Shown: positions 14,942-24,371, counted from the stretch's first letter. The stretch is DNA of 33,883 bases from Geminicoccaceae bacterium (GCA_025062095.1 JANXAZ010000018.1:32280-66162), one strand, 5' to 3'. Numbers and translations are program-made. The notes: generated from the sequence alone by a model not told the origin.

Positions 14942-17287
14942 TCACCGCGCGCGCAGCCGCCGCAACAGCGCGCGGGCGCAGGCGTCCAGGATCGCCTCGG
15001 TGTCGATCCCGACCAGCCGGTAGATGTCGGGGATGTCGGCGGATTGGCCGAAGCGGTCGACCCCCAGCGCCTCCAGGATCTGGCCGCGCACCGAACCGAG
15101 CCAGGCAAGCGTCGCGGGATGGCCGTCGAGCACGGTCACGAGCACCGCATCCGGCGCGAGCGGCGCCAAGAGCTCGGCCGCCCGCGAGGCGGGCCCGCGC
15201 GCCCGCCAGTCGGCGAACAAGCGATCGGCGGAAGTCACGTTCAAGAGCCCCGCGCCGGGAACGTCTTCGCGGATCGCCGCGAGCGCCTCTTGCGCTTCCG
15301 GTGCCACGGCACCGGTGAAGACGATCGCGAGTTCGGCTCCTTCGCGCGGCGCTACGAGCCAATAGCCGCCGGAGAGCACCGCGCGCTCGAGCGTCTCGTC
15401 CATTCGCCGCTCGGGTTGGCCGATGGCGCGCGTGGTCAGGCGCAGATAGACCGAGCCGCCGCGAGGGTCCTGGATGTGGGCGAAGGCCCAGCGCAGCACG
15501 ACCGCGAGCTCGTCGGCGAAGGCCGGCTCCATGTAGGTCAGCCCCGGCAGGCTCATGCCGAGAAGCGGCGTTCCGATCGACTGATGCGCGCCGCCTTCGG
15601 GAGCGAGGGAGACACCCGAAGGCGTGGCGACGAGCAGGAACCGCGCGTCTTGGTAGAGCGCATAGGTGAGGGCATCGAGGCCGCGGGCGATGAAGGGGTC
15701 GTAGACCGTGCCCACCGGCAACAGCCGCGCCCCGAAGAGCTCGTGCGCGAGGCCGAGGGCGGCGAGGTTCAAGAACAGATTGTTCTCCGCGATCCCGAGC
15801 TCGATGTGCTGGCCGGAGCGGCTCTCTCGCCAGAGGGTGGGCGAGGTCACCTGCTCGGCGCGGAAGACGTCCTCGTGCTCCTTGCGGTTGAAGACGTCGC
15901 GCCGGCTGACCCAGGGGCCGAGGCTCGTGGACACCGTGACATCGGGCGAGGTGGTGACGATGCGCTCGGCAAGAGGCAGCCGCGTGCGGGCGAGCTCGCC
16001 CATGATGCGGCCGAAGGTCTCCTGGGTGGAGGTGAAGGACGCGCGTCGTCCGCTCGGCAGCTCCGCCGGCACCGGAACCGGCTCCGCCGAGCGACGCTCG
16101 ATCCGACGACGATAGGGAACCCGTTCGAGGAAGCGGCGCAGGGCTTCGGGATCGACCTCCAGCCCCGCGAACGGATCCCATTCCGCCCCCGGCGGAATGC
16201 CGTGCGACTGCCGCAGCGCCTCGATCTGCTCGGGCGTCATGAGCGCGGCGTGGCTGTCCTTGTGCCCGGCCATGGGCAGCCCGTAGCCCTTGACCGTATA
16301 AGCGATGAAGCAGCGCGGCCGATCGTCGACCGCCGCGGCATCGAAGGCCTCGAGCACCGCCTCGATGTCGTGGCCGCCGAGATTGGTCATGAGCCGGGCG
16401 AGCCGGGCGTCGTCGTGGCTGTCGAGAACGCGCCGGATCGCCGGGTTGCGGCCGAGGTCGCTTTCGAGGTGCGCCCGCCAGGCCGCGCCGCCCTTGAAGG
16501 TCAAGGCGGAATAGAGGTCGTTGGGGCAGGCGTCGATCCATTCCTTGAGCGCCGTACCGCCCGGCTCGGCGAAGACGGCCTGCAACTTCTTGCCGTATTT
16601 GACGGTGACGACCTCCCAGCCCACGGTGGCGAAGAATTGCTCGATTTTGGCGAAGAGCTTTTCCGGAACGACGCGGTCGAGGCTCTGGCGGTTGTAGTCG
16701 ATGATCCACCAGAGATTGCGCACGTCGTACTTCCAGCCCTCGAGCAGGGCTTCGAAGACGTTGCCCTCGTCGAGCTCGGCGTCGCCCACGATCGCCACCA
16801 TCCGCCCGACCGGTTCCTCGGCCGGGACGAGGCCGCGCAGGCGCACGTGGTCCTGGGCGAGAGAGGCGAACAGGGTCATCGCCGCCCCGAGCCCCACCGA
16901 TCCCGTGGAAAAGTCGACGCCCGTCGCGTCTTTGGTGCGCGAAGGATAGGCCTGAGCCCCGCCCAGAGCCCGAAAACGCTCGAGCCGTTCGCGCGTCTGT
17001 CGGCCCAAGAGATACATGGCGGCGTGATAGATCGGGCTCGCGTGCGGCTTGACCGCGATCCGGTCCTCCGGGCGCAGGCTGTCGAAGAACAAGGCGGTGA
17101 CGATCGTCGCCACCGAGGCGCAAGAGGCCTGGTGGCCGCCCACCTTGAGCTTGTCGCGCGAAGGCCGCAGGTGATTGGCGTGGTGGATGGTCCACGCCGA
17201 GAGCCACAAGAGCTTCTTCTCGATCGCCCGCAGGATCGCGAGCGTCTCGGGATCGCGCACGCTCGCTTCGGCCGTCCGCGTCGGCAT
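14942..17287 (-). CDS. AceE-like transketolase (thiamine diphosphate enzyme)
   Basis: 781 residues. It belongs to the family of homodimeric pyruvate dehydrogenase E1 and transketolase-like enzymes. Landmarks: [29 protein letters not shown], thiamine-diphosphate motif GDAELDEGN (168-176) ending at [26 protein letters not shown], and the pyrimidine-domain catalytic-glutamate region [10 protein letters not shown]. The C-terminal transketolase domain has [18 protein letters not shown] and [15 protein letters not shown]. Compared with E. coli AceE (about 885 residues), the N-terminal stretch that docks on E2 is missing, and no E2 or E3 gene lies nearby. It may be a free transketolase or an orphan E1. 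ATG 17287 has GGGAGA eight bases upstream; GTG 17308 lacks this. It heads the run leading into coxG. Confidence 0.85.
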   Translation of the reverse strand: MPTRTAEASVRDPETLAILRAIEKKLLWLSAWTIHHANHLRPSRDKLKVGGHQASCASVATIVTALFFDSLRPEDRIAVKPHASPIYHAAMYLLGRQTRERLERFRALGGAQAYPSRTKDATGVDFSTGSVGLGAAMTLFASLAQDHVRLRGLVPAEEPVGRMVAIVGDAELDEGNVFEALLEGWKYDVRNLWWIIDYNRQSLDRVVPEKLFAKIEQFFATVGWEVVTVKYGKKLQAVFAEPGGTALKEWIDACPNDLYSALTFKGGAAWRAHLESDLGRNPAIRRVLDSHDDARLARLMTNLGGHDIEAVLEAFDAAAVDDRPRCFIAYTVKGYGLPMAGHKDSHAALMTPEQIEALRQSHGIPPGAEWDPFAGLEVDPEALRRFLERVPYRRRIERRSAEPVPVPAELPSGRRASFTSTQETFGRIMGELARTRLPLAERIVTTSPDVTVSTSLGPWVSRRDVFNRKEHEDVFRAEQVTSPTLWRESRSGQHIELGIAENNLFLNLAALGLAHELFGARLLPVGTVYDPFIARGLDALTYALYQDARFLLVATPSGVSLAPEGGAHQSIGTPLLGMSLPGLTYMEPAFADELAVVLRWAFAHIQDPRGGSVYLRLTTRAIGQPERRMDETLERAVLSGGYWLVAPREGAELAIVFTGAVAPEAQEALAAIREDVPGAGLLNVTSADRLFADWRARGPASRAAELLAPLAPDAVLVTVLDGHPATLAWLGSVRGQILEALGVDRFGQSADIPDIYRLVGIDTEAILDACARALLRRLRAR

Positions 17288-17455
17288 CGCGACTTCTCCC
17301 GACCACACGCCTCTTCGCCGCCTCTCTAACCGTGCCCGGGCGCGCCACCAACGGCCCTTTCGCGATCGCGAGCATGCCCCGCCGGCGCGGCCGAGCGTTC
17401 AACGCCGGTCGCCGGGATGCTAAGCGCGAGCCGAGGCGCGAGCGGGAATGCTGCG

Positions 17456-19084
17456 ATGGCGGAAAAGGCGGAGACCTGTTCGGGGATATCCGTGGCCGAG
17501 CGGGATCGGCGCATCGCCGAGGAGACGGTGGCCCTGGCCCGCCGTCTGTTCGCCGAGCATTCCGCCTTCGGCGGCGAGCCCGCGGACTTCGCGGCCGCGC
17601 TCGAGAGGCTCGCGCTCGATGCACCGCCGCCGCGGGTGCGCGACGCGGCGGCCATTGAAGGGATCGCCCGCGAGCCGATCCTCGACCTCACCCTCGCCGA
17701 GCTCGCGCGAGCGATCCGAGCGGGCGCGATTTCCGCGTGCGCGGCCACGGAGGCCTCGCTCGCGGCGCTCGAGACGCACGGGCGCGCGCTCGGCGCGGTC
17801 GCGCGCCTGTGGCCCGAGCGGGCGCTCGCGCGCGCCGAGGAGCTCGACCGCGAGCGCGCGGCGGGACGGCTGCGCGGGCCGCTGCACGGCGTGCCGCTCG
17901 CGCACAAGGACATGTTCGCGCGCGCCGGCGAGCGCGACGAATGGGGAACGACCATTTTTCGCGATCGGCGGGCGGAGCGCACGGCGAGCGTGATCGAGCG
18001 CCTGGACGCCGCGGGCGCGGTCGATCTCGGCCGGCTCAACATGGTGGAATTCGCCCTCGGCATCACCGGCCACAATCCGCACACGGGGCATCCCAAGAAC
18101 CCCTGGGACCCGCGCCGGATCACCGGCGGCTCCTCCTCGGGTTCGGCCGCGGCGGTGGCCGCGCGCTGCGTCTTCGGCTCGCTCGGCTCGGACACCGGGG
18201 GCTCGATCCGGGTCCCGGCGAGCCTCTGCGGTCTCGTCGGCCTCAAACCCACCTACGGGCGGGTGAGCCGCGCCGGCGCCATGCCCCTTTCCTTCTCGCT
18301 CGATCACATCGGGCCGCTCGCGCGCTCGGCCGAAGACGCGGCCCTTCTGCTAGCCGCCATCGCCGGTCGGGATCCGCGCGATCCCACGACCTCGGAGCGC
18401 CCGGTGCCCGACTTCGCGGCCCATCTCGGCTCCGACCTCGAAGGAGTGCGCATCGGGATAGCGCGCGGGGACCTCGAGGTCGCGATCGATCCCGAGATCG
18501 CCGCCCTCGAGCGCGAAGCCGCGGCGGTGCTGCGCGATCTCGGCGCGCGCGTCGAGGAGCTCGCGATCCCGGCGCTCGCGCCCGTGAACGCCCTGCGCCG
18601 CATCGTGCTCACGGTCGAGTGCGCCGCGCTCCATCGCGAGCTCGTGCGCACGCGCGCATCGGAGTACAACCCTGAAACGCTCGCCCGCATGGCTCCGGGC
18701 TTCGCGTTTTCGGCCGTCGACTACCTGCGCGCGCTCGTGCTGCGCGCACCGCTGCTCGAGCGCTTCGTCGCCGAGGTCTTCGCGCGCTGCGATCTCTTGG
18801 CGCTGCCCACCTGTCCGGTGCGCACCCCCGAGATCGTCGCGACCGACACCGGAGGCGACGACGCCTTTATCGCCCTTTCCAACGCCATGGCCGCGCTCGT
18901 GGGCTTCGCCAACTATCTCGGCCTGCCGGCGGTCTCGGTGCCCATGGGCTTCGATTCGGGGCACATGCCCGTGGGCCTGCAGCTCGTGGGCCCGCCCTTC
19001 GCGGAAGGGTTGCTCTTGCGCGCCGCCCACGCTTTCGAGCGGGCCACGGGCTACACGCGAAAGGCACCCGGTGCGCGGCTCTGA
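17456..19084 (+). CDS. Amidase signature family hydrolase
   Basis: 542 residues. Family members hydrolyse amide bonds with a Ser-cisSer-Lys triad in the cytoplasm. The triad is visible: K151 (LAHKDMF), cis-serine S226 in GGSSSGSAAAVAA, and nucleophile S250 in GSDTGGSIRVPAS. A helical N-terminal extension of about 75 residues precedes the catalytic fold. GatA identity is unlikely because no gatC or gatB lies nearby; the true substrate is not evident. ATG 17456 follows a GGGAA site by about eight bases; the ATG at 17417 would add a short Ser-rich tail. It diverges from the transketolase-like gene (168-bp gap) and overlaps the transporter gene downstream by 14 bp. Confidence 0.9.
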   Translation: MAEKAETCSGISVAERDRRIAEETVALARRLFAEHSAFGGEPADFAAALERLALDAPPPRVRDAAAIEGIAREPILDLTLAELARAIRAGAISACAATEASLAALETHGRALGAVARLWPERALARAEELDRERAAGRLRGPLHGVPLAHKDMFARAGERDEWGTTIFRDRRAERTASVIERLDAAGAVDLGRLNMVEFALGITGHNPHTGHPKNPWDPRRITGGSSSGSAAAVAARCVFGSLGSDTGGSIRVPASLCGLVGLKPTYGRVSRAGAMPLSFSLDHIGPLARSAEDAALLLAAIAGRDPRDPTTSERPVPDFAAHLGSDLEGVRIGIARGDLEVAIDPEIAALEREAAAVLRDLGARVEELAIPALAPVNALRRIVLTVECAALHRELVRTRASEYNPETLARMAPGFAFSAVDYLRALVLRAPLLERFVAEVFARCDLLALPTCPVRTPEIVATDTGGDDAFIALSNAMAALVGFANYLGLPAVSVPMGFDSGHMPVGLQLVGPPFAEGLLLRAAHAFERATGYTRKAPGARL

Positions 19085-20006
19085 GCGTCTTTCCGCGCGC
19101 CCGCTCGCAGCCCCGAGCGAGCTCGCGGGCATCGGCCTGGCGGTGGCGGCCATGGCCTGTTTCGGCGCCATGGACGCCCTCTCCAAGCTCCTCGTCACCG
19201 ATTATCCGGTGCCGCTCGTTCTCTGGCTTCGGCACCTTCTCGCCCTGCCCCTCGCGCTGTTGACGCTCGGGCCGGCGGTGGTGCGCTCGGGCTGGCGCTC
19301 CGCGCGACCGGGTCTCCAGGTCGCGCGCGCCGCTCTGCTCGTGACCGAGATCGGCATCGTCTTTTTCTGCTTCCGCGCCCTGCCCCTGGCCGATGTGCAC
19401 GCCGTGCTCGCCGTCACGCCCCTCGTCGTGACGGCGCTTTCCGTGCCGCTTCTGGGCGAGCGGGTGGGATGGCGGCGGTGGGCCGCGGTCGCGGTGGGGT
19501 TCTTGGGCGTGCTCGTGATCATCCGACCGGGTCTGTCGGTAGTGCACCCGGCCTCGCTGCTCGCCGTCCTCGCGGCCACGATGTACGCGCTTTACAACGT
19601 GCTCACCCGGATGGTCGGCACGCTCGACCCGCCGCACACGAGCTTTTTGTGGCAGTCGGTCGTCTCCGCCGCGCTGTTGAGCCTGATCGGGCCTTTCTTC
19701 TGGACGCCGCTCGCCCCTCGTGCCTGGGCGCAACTTCTGGGTCTCGCCGCGCTCGGGGCGAGCGGGCACTATCTGCTCGTGCGCGCGCTCGCGCACGCGC
19801 CCGCGGTCGTCATCCAGCCCTTCAGCTACACCATGCTCGTCTGGGCGGTGGTGATGGGCTATCTTGTCTTCGGGGATTTTCCGGATCTCTGGACGATCAC
19901 CGGGGCGCTCGTCGTCGTCGCGGCGGGCTGCTACGCCGCCTGGCGCGAATACGTGCGCAGCGGCAAGGGGGCGGTCGCCGCCGCAAGCGGGGAGGAGGCG
20001 AAGTGA
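19071..20006 (+). CDS. DMT-superfamily (EamA) membrane transporter
   Basis: 311 residues with about ten hydrophobic segments, arranged as two EamA repeats (about 20-150 and 165-295). Family members are mostly exporters of metabolites or amino-acid-like compounds; the substrate is unknown. Typical features are the PVPLVLWLRHLLALPL region in repeat 1, FFCFRALPLADVHAVLAVTPL, VPLLGERVGWRRWAAVAVGFLGVLVI in segments, and the matching GYLVFGDFPDLWTITGALVVV in repeat 2. GTG 19071 lies inside the end of the amidase gene. Its stop overlaps the next start as GTGA. The three genes probably form an operon. Confidence 0.9.
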   Translation: MRGSERLSARPLAAPSELAGIGLAVAAMACFGAMDALSKLLVTDYPVPLVLWLRHLLALPLALLTLGPAVVRSGWRSARPGLQVARAALLVTEIGIVFFCFRALPLADVHAVLAVTPLVVTALSVPLLGERVGWRRWAAVAVGFLGVLVIIRPGLSVVHPASLLAVLAATMYALYNVLTRMVGTLDPPHTSFLWQSVVSAALLSLIGPFFWTPLAPRAWAQLLGLAALGASGHYLLVRALAHAPAVVIQPFSYTMLVWAVVMGYLVFGDFPDLWTITGALVVVAAGCYAAWREYVRSGKGAVAAASGEEAK

Positions 20007-21328
20007 GCGAACAGGCGCTCGTCGTGGTGGCCGAGTTCAAGGTCCGCCCGGGCCAGATGGACGCGTTCTTGCCGCTTCTCGAACAGCACGCCCGCAACAG
20101 CCGCGCCCACGAGCCGGGTTGCCTGCAATTCGACGTGGTGCGCGACGGCACGGATCCCGACCGCGCTTTCGTCTACGAGGTCTATCGCGACGAGGCGGCC
20201 TTCGAAGAGCACAAGAAAGCCCCTTATCTCGCCGCCTTCCGCGAGCGCGCCGACCCGCTTCTGCTTGAGCGCAAGGTCTCGGTGCACCGGCGGGTGGCCG
20301 CCCCGGGTCCCGGGCGGCCGCGGCGGGTCCTCGTCGCCGCCGTCCACCTCAAAGGCCGGGAGCGCCTGTTGCAGCCCTTGCTCGAGGCCGGGCTGGAGCT
20401 CGTCTGGAACCCCTACGACCGGCCGCTCGCGGAAGAGGAGCTCGTGCGGCTGTTGCCCGGCTGCGTCGCGTCGATCGCGGGCCAGGAACCCTACACCGAA
20501 CGGGTCTTCGCCGCCGCCCCGGGGCTCGAGGTCGTCGCCCGGCTCGGCGTGGGCTGGGATTCGGTCGACGTCGCCGCGGCGACGCGGCACGGGGTGGCCG
20601 TGGCCATGGCCTTCGGCACCAACCACGAGGCGGTGGCCGACCACGCCTTCGCGCTCATGGCCGCCCTCGCCCATGCCATCCCGCGCTACGACCGGCTCGT
20701 GCGCGCGGGCGAATGGAAGCTCCTCGACCACGGTCGGCTCACCGGGACGACGGTGGGGATCGTGGGCTTCGGCCGCATCGGCCGGGCGCTGGCCAAGCGC
20801 TGCCAGGGGTTCGCCATGGAGGTGCTGGTCTCGGATCCTTATGTGGACGCCGAGGCCGTGGCTCGGCTCGGCCACAGCGTCGTTCCGCTCGACGAGCTTT
20901 TCGCCCGGGCGGACTTCGTCTCGCTGCACGCGCCGCTGACGCCCGAGACGCGCCGTCTCGTCGACGCCCGGCGGCTGTCGCTCATGAAGCCCTCGGCCTT
21001 CTTGATCAACACCGCGCGCGGCGGTCTCGTCGACGAGGCGGCGCTCGTCGAGGCGCTGCGCGCGGGCCGGATCGCCGGAGCGGGGTTGGACGTGATGGCG
21101 GTCGAACCCTTGCCGCTCGATTCGCCGCTTCGCACCTTGCCGAACGTGGTTTTGACACCACATGCGGCGGGGGCCAGCACGTGGGCGATCGAGACCATGG
21201 CCGCGCGAACCGTGGCCAATGTGCTGGCCGTGCTGCGCGGTCAGGACCCGGGTGGGGGGCTGGTGCTCAATCCGGAGGTCCTCGAACGAAGGGCAGCGAG
21301 CCGCGCGGGAGCGATTCTGCGGGGGTGA
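20003..21328 (+). CDS. Fusion of an ABM domain to a D-2-hydroxyacid dehydrogenase
   Basis: 441 residues in one uninterrupted frame. Residues about 6-95 are an antibiotic-biosynthesis-monooxygenase (ABM) ferredoxin-like domain: LVVVAEFKVRPGQMDAFLPLL, EPGCLQFDVV, YEVYRDEAAFEEH. After a basic/Pro linker (96-106), residues about 107-430 form a NAD-dependent 2-hydroxyacid dehydrogenase like phosphoglycerate dehydrogenase. It has the nucleotide-binding GFGRIG (255-260), catalytic R339 (INTARGG), E368 (MAVEPLP) and H387 (LTPHAAG). Normally these domains are separate proteins. The dehydrogenase has no C-terminal ACT domain, so it need not be serine-synthetic. GTG 20003 overlaps the transporter stop (GTGA). 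Substrates of both halves are unknown. Confidence 0.9.
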   Translation: MSEQALVVVAEFKVRPGQMDAFLPLLEQHARNSRAHEPGCLQFDVVRDGTDPDRAFVYEVYRDEAAFEEHKKAPYLAAFRERADPLLLERKVSVHRRVAAPGPGRPRRVLVAAVHLKGRERLLQPLLEAGLELVWNPYDRPLAEEELVRLLPGCVASIAGQEPYTERVFAAAPGLEVVARLGVGWDSVDVAAATRHGVAVAMAFGTNHEAVADHAFALMAALAHAIPRYDRLVRAGEWKLLDHGRLTGTTVGIVGFGRIGRALAKRCQGFAMEVLVSDPYVDAEAVARLGHSVVPLDELFARADFVSLHAPLTPETRRLVDARRLSLMKPSAFLINTARGGLVDEAALVEALRAGRIAGAGLDVMAVEPLPLDSPLRTLPNVVLTPHAAGASTWAIETMAARTVANVLAVLRGQDPGGGLVLNPEVLERRAASRAGAILRG

Positions 21329-21345
21329 TTCGACGAGATCCGGAC

Positions 21346-22206
21346 ATGAGCCGCATGAGCCGCGCCGTCGTCGACGTCGACGGCACGAAAAAGCCGGTGC
21401 CGATTTGGGGCCCCGAGGCCTTCGAGGGCATGCGCGCGGCCGGAAGGCTGGCGGCGATGACGCTCGACCACATCACGCCCATGGTCCGGCCGGGGGTCTC
21501 GACGGGCGAGCTCGACCGGGAGATCGAGCGCTTCATGCGGGCGCACGGGGGAATCCCGGCGACCATCGGCTATCCGCACCGCGATCAGCCCGACAATCCC
21601 TTCCCCGCCGCCTCCTGCATTTCGGTCAACCACGTCGTCAACCACGGCATCCCTTCGTTCGCCAAGAAGCTCAAGGAAGGGGATACCCTCAACATCGACG
21701 TCACCGTCATCCTCGACGGCTGGTACGGCGACACGAGCCGGATGTTCATCGTCGGCCGGCCCGAGAAGGTGCCGGTGAAGGCGCGCCGGCTCATCGAGGT
21801 GACCTACGAGGCGATGTGGGCGGGCATCCGCGCCGTGCGGCCGGGCGCCACGCTCGGCGACGTCGGCTACGCCATCCAGAAGGTGGCGGAGACCAACCGC
21901 TTCTCGGTCGTGCGCGATTTCGTGGGCCACGGCATCGGCCGCAAGTTCCACGACGCCCCCGAAGTGCGCCATTTCGGCAAGCCGGGCGAGGGGCTCGTGC
22001 TCGAGCCCGGCATGTTCTTCACGATCGAGCCCATGATCAACGCCGGCCGCGCGGAGGTGAAGATCCTCGCCGACGGCTGGACCGCGGTGACCCGCGACCG
22101 CGAGCCTTCGGCGCAATTCGAGCACACGGTGGGCGTCACCGAAGACGGGGTCGAGGTCTTCACGCTTTCCCCCGCCGGGTTCGAAAAACCCCCCTATCCG
22201 ATCTGA
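21346..22206 (+). CDS. map: Methionine aminopeptidase type I
   Basis: 286 residues, typical of type I MAP plus a short N-terminal tail. It removes the initiator methionine from new proteins. All five metal ligands are visible: D118 (NIDVT), D129 (WYGDTSRMF), H195 (VGHGIGRKFHDAP), E228 (TIEPM) and E259 (QFEHT). Substrate-binding H100 is in NHGIP. Compared with E. coli MAP there is a short extra loop (HRDQPDNPFP) before the ASCISVN strand. ATG 21346 lies 17 bp after the dehydrogenase fusion; a second ATG at 21355 is possible. It may be an additional, non-housekeeping copy, which cannot be judged from this window. Confidence 0.94.
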   Translation: MSRMSRAVVDVDGTKKPVPIWGPEAFEGMRAAGRLAAMTLDHITPMVRPGVSTGELDREIERFMRAHGGIPATIGYPHRDQPDNPFPAASCISVNHVVNHGIPSFAKKLKEGDTLNIDVTVILDGWYGDTSRMFIVGRPEKVPVKARRLIEVTYEAMWAGIRAVRPGATLGDVGYAIQKVAETNRFSVVRDFVGHGIGRKFHDAPEVRHFGKPGEGLVLEPGMFFTIEPMINAGRAEVKILADGWTAVTRDREPSAQFEHTVGVTEDGVEVFTLSPAGFEKPPYPI

Positions 22207-22736
22207 TCCGATGGCGCGCTTCAGCGCGCAGCGCGCGGTCGAGCGAGGCCGCGCCCTCGGGACCGGTCGACGAGGGGACGCGGGGCACGGCGTCGCCGCC
22301 TTTCCGCACGGAGGATCGCAGCCGCCGGAAGCTCTTCCGGATGCCGCGGATGGAGCCCGTCCGTCGGGCCGATCACGAGAGATCGTTCGTCTTCTCGCTG
22401 CGCGACGTTCTCTCGTTGGCGGCTCTCGGCGCAGCGGGCGCGGCCTTCGCGAACGAGGTCCGTCCGGCCCGTACGAGCCCGTGGTTCACCCGAACCCGAG
22501 CCCGCGGGTCCGCGTGCGCCTCTCCGCGGGCCGGGCCGCCACTACCGAAGACGTAACGGGCGGCGTCTTGGAGCCGCGCTGCGGCCTCCGGGCGACGACG
22601 ATGGAGGCGATCGGCTCGGGGCCGGGCTCGGCCGCGGCGATCACGTCCCGAACGCGCCCCGAAGATCGCACCCTTCGGCGCGCAGCGACGATCGGGCGTC
22701 GTTCGTCGTTTCGGGTGAAAGGACGGGCGGCGCGGT
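22207..22736. other. 530-bp interval with no convincing gene
   Basis: This lies between the convergent map and ETF-QO genes. Several open frames exist, but their products are Arg/Ser/Pro/Ala-rich and look like shadows. The least bad is ATG 22341 to TAA 22554 (71 residues), whose first half reads FVFSLRDVLSLAALGAAGAAF, a possible membrane or export segment, with about 80 percent G/C at third positions. It is preceded by the palindrome CCGGAAG-CT-CTTCCGG (22325-22340). I do not recognise it. No RNA gene is visible. It is long for such a compact genome and might be a decayed gene. Confidence 0.6.
22214..22229 (+). terminator. Weak stem-loop after map
   Basis: GCGCGC (22214-22219) and its inverted copy (22224-22229) flank a 4-nt TTCA loop, 7 bp after the map stop. 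No T-tract follows, so termination is uncertain. Confidence 0.3.
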
Positions 22737-24371
22737 TCACATCCCGGGATAGTTGGGACCGCCTCCGCCTTCGGGCGGTACCCAATCGATGTTCTGCATC
22801 GGATCTTTGATGTCGCAGGTCTTGCAGTGCACGCAGTTCTGCGCGTTGATCTGCAAGCGCTTGCCGCCCCGGCCGTCGTCCAGCCACTCGTAGACACCGG
22901 CCGGACAGTAGCGCTCTTCGGGCCCCCGGTAGGTCTGCCAGTTCACGCGCAGCGCGAGTTCGCGATCGCGCACGACGAGATGGCAGGGCTGGTTCTCTTC
23001 GTGATTGGTGTTGGAGACGAACACCGAAGACAGTCGGTCGAAGGTCAGCACACCGTCGGGCTTGGGATAATCGATCCGCGCACAGGCCTCGGCGGGCTTG
23101 AGCATCGCGTGATCGGGGCCGCGATGGCGCAAGGTCCAGGGAGCCTTGCCGCGGAACAGGTAGGTGTCCAAGGCGGCATAGGCGAGGGCGGGGAAAAGGC
23201 CCCATTTGAAAGCCGGGCGGATGTTGCGGGCGGTGTAGAGCTCCTCCCACAACCAGCTCGCGCGCAGCTTGCGCGGATATTCTTCGAGAAGCGGCCGGTC
23301 CGCACCCGCCACGAGCGCCTCGAAGGCGGCCTCGGCGCACAGCATGCCGGACTTCATCGCCGCGTGCGTGCCCTTGATCTTGGGCACGTTCAAGAAACCG
23401 GCGCAGTCGCCCACGAGCGCCCCGCCCGGGAAGACGAGCTCGGGGAGGGATTGGAAGCCTCCCTCGGAGAGCGCGCGCGCACCATAAGCGATGCGCCTTC
23501 CGCCCTCGAGCAAGCCGCGGATCGCGGGATGGGTCTTCCATCGCTGCAGTTCGCCGAAAGGTGAAAGCCAGGGATTCTCGTAGTCGAGCCCGACGACGAA
23601 GCCGAGGGAAACCAGGTTCTCCCCGTACATGTAAAGCCACGACCCGCCGTAGGTGCGGTGATCCAGCGGCCAGCCGATGGTATGGATCACGAGTCCCGGC
23701 TCGTGCTTGGCGGCAGGAATTTCCCACAATTCTTTGATACCGATGCCGTAAGTCTGATGCTGCGCGTTCTTGCGCAAGCCGAAGCGCTCGAAGACTTGTT
23801 TGGTCAAGGAGCCGCGGCAACCCTCGGCCAAAACGGTCAGCCGCGCCCGCAAGTCGATCCCCGGCTGGAAGTTCGGGCCCGGCTCGCCGTCGCGGCCCAC
23901 GCCGGCATCGCCTGTGCCCACCCCGCTCACCCGACCCTGCTCGTCGAAGAGAAGGCGCGCTCCCGCGAAGCCCGGGAAGATCTCGACCCCGAGCGCTTCC
24001 GCCCGCTCCGCCAACCACCGGCAGAGATTGCCGAGGCTGCCGATGTAGTTGCCGTGGTTGCGCATCTGCGGCGGGGTGGGGAGGCGGAAGGCGCGCGTGG
24101 CGGTGAGATAAAGAAAACGATCCTCCTTGGCCGGGGTACTGAGCGGCGCGCCCTGCTCGCGCCAATCGGGCAGGAGCTCGTCGAGGGCACGGGGCTCGAT
24201 GCAGGCCCCGGAGAGGATGTGCGCGCCCACTTCCGAGCCCTTCTCGAGCACGCACACCGAGAGCTCCGCGCCGCGCTCGGCTGCGAGTTGCTTCAAGCGG
24301 ATCGCGGCGGCGAGGCCGGAGGGGCCGGCGCCGACGATCACGACATCGAACTCCATGACCTCGCGTTCCAT
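22737..24371 (-). CDS. etfD: Electron-transfer flavoprotein-ubiquinone oxidoreductase
   Basis: 544 residues, the usual length. The membrane-associated enzyme takes electrons from ETF (fed by acyl-CoA and other dehydrogenases) and reduces ubiquinone. The FAD-binding motif GAGPSG is at 14-19; ILSGACIEPRAL and FPGGALVGDCAGFLNVPKIKG are typical. The C-terminal 4Fe-4S ligands are C489 (RYCPAG), C513, C516 and C519 (CVHCKTCDIKDP). ATG 24371 has GGGAG six bases upstream; the ATG at 24395 has no such site. It is a single-gene unit convergent with map. ETF itself is not in the window. Confidence 0.95.
   Translation of the reverse strand: MEREVMEFDVVIVGAGPSGLAAAIRLKQLAAERGAELSVCVLEKGSEVGAHILSGACIEPRALDELLPDWREQGAPLSTPAKEDRFLYLTATRAFRLPTPPQMRNHGNYIGSLGNLCRWLAERAEALGVEIFPGFAGARLLFDEQGRVSGVGTGDAGVGRDGEPGPNFQPGIDLRARLTVLAEGCRGSLTKQVFERFGLRKNAQHQTYGIGIKELWEIPAAKHEPGLVIHTIGWPLDHRTYGGSWLYMYGENLVSLGFVVGLDYENPWLSPFGELQRWKTHPAIRGLLEGGRRIAYGARALSEGGFQSLPELVFPGGALVGDCAGFLNVPKIKGTHAAMKSGMLCAEAAFEALVAGADRPLLEEYPRKLRASWLWEELYTARNIRPAFKWGLFPALAYAALDTYLFRGKAPWTLRHRGPDHAMLKPAEACARIDYPKPDGVLTFDRLSSVFVSNTNHEENQPCHLVVRDRELALRVNWQTYRGPEERYCPAGVYEWLDDGRGGKRLQINAQNCVHCKTCDIKDPMQNIDWVPPEGGGGPNYPGM

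Noticed and set aside
15044-17329. Open frame of 761 codons on the plus strand
   Set aside because: Antisense to the AceE-like gene, with no motif; the minus strand encodes a complete thiamine-diphosphate enzyme.
17456-19084. Amidase as GatA (glutamyl-tRNA amidotransferase subunit A)
   Set aside because: No gatC or gatB lies nearby, and a transporter and dehydrogenase follow; the N-terminal extension also differs from GatA.
22211-22810. 199-codon plus-strand frame after map
   Set aside because: Its product is Arg/Ser/Pro-rich, has no motif, and runs into the 3' end of the ETF-QO gene on the other strand.
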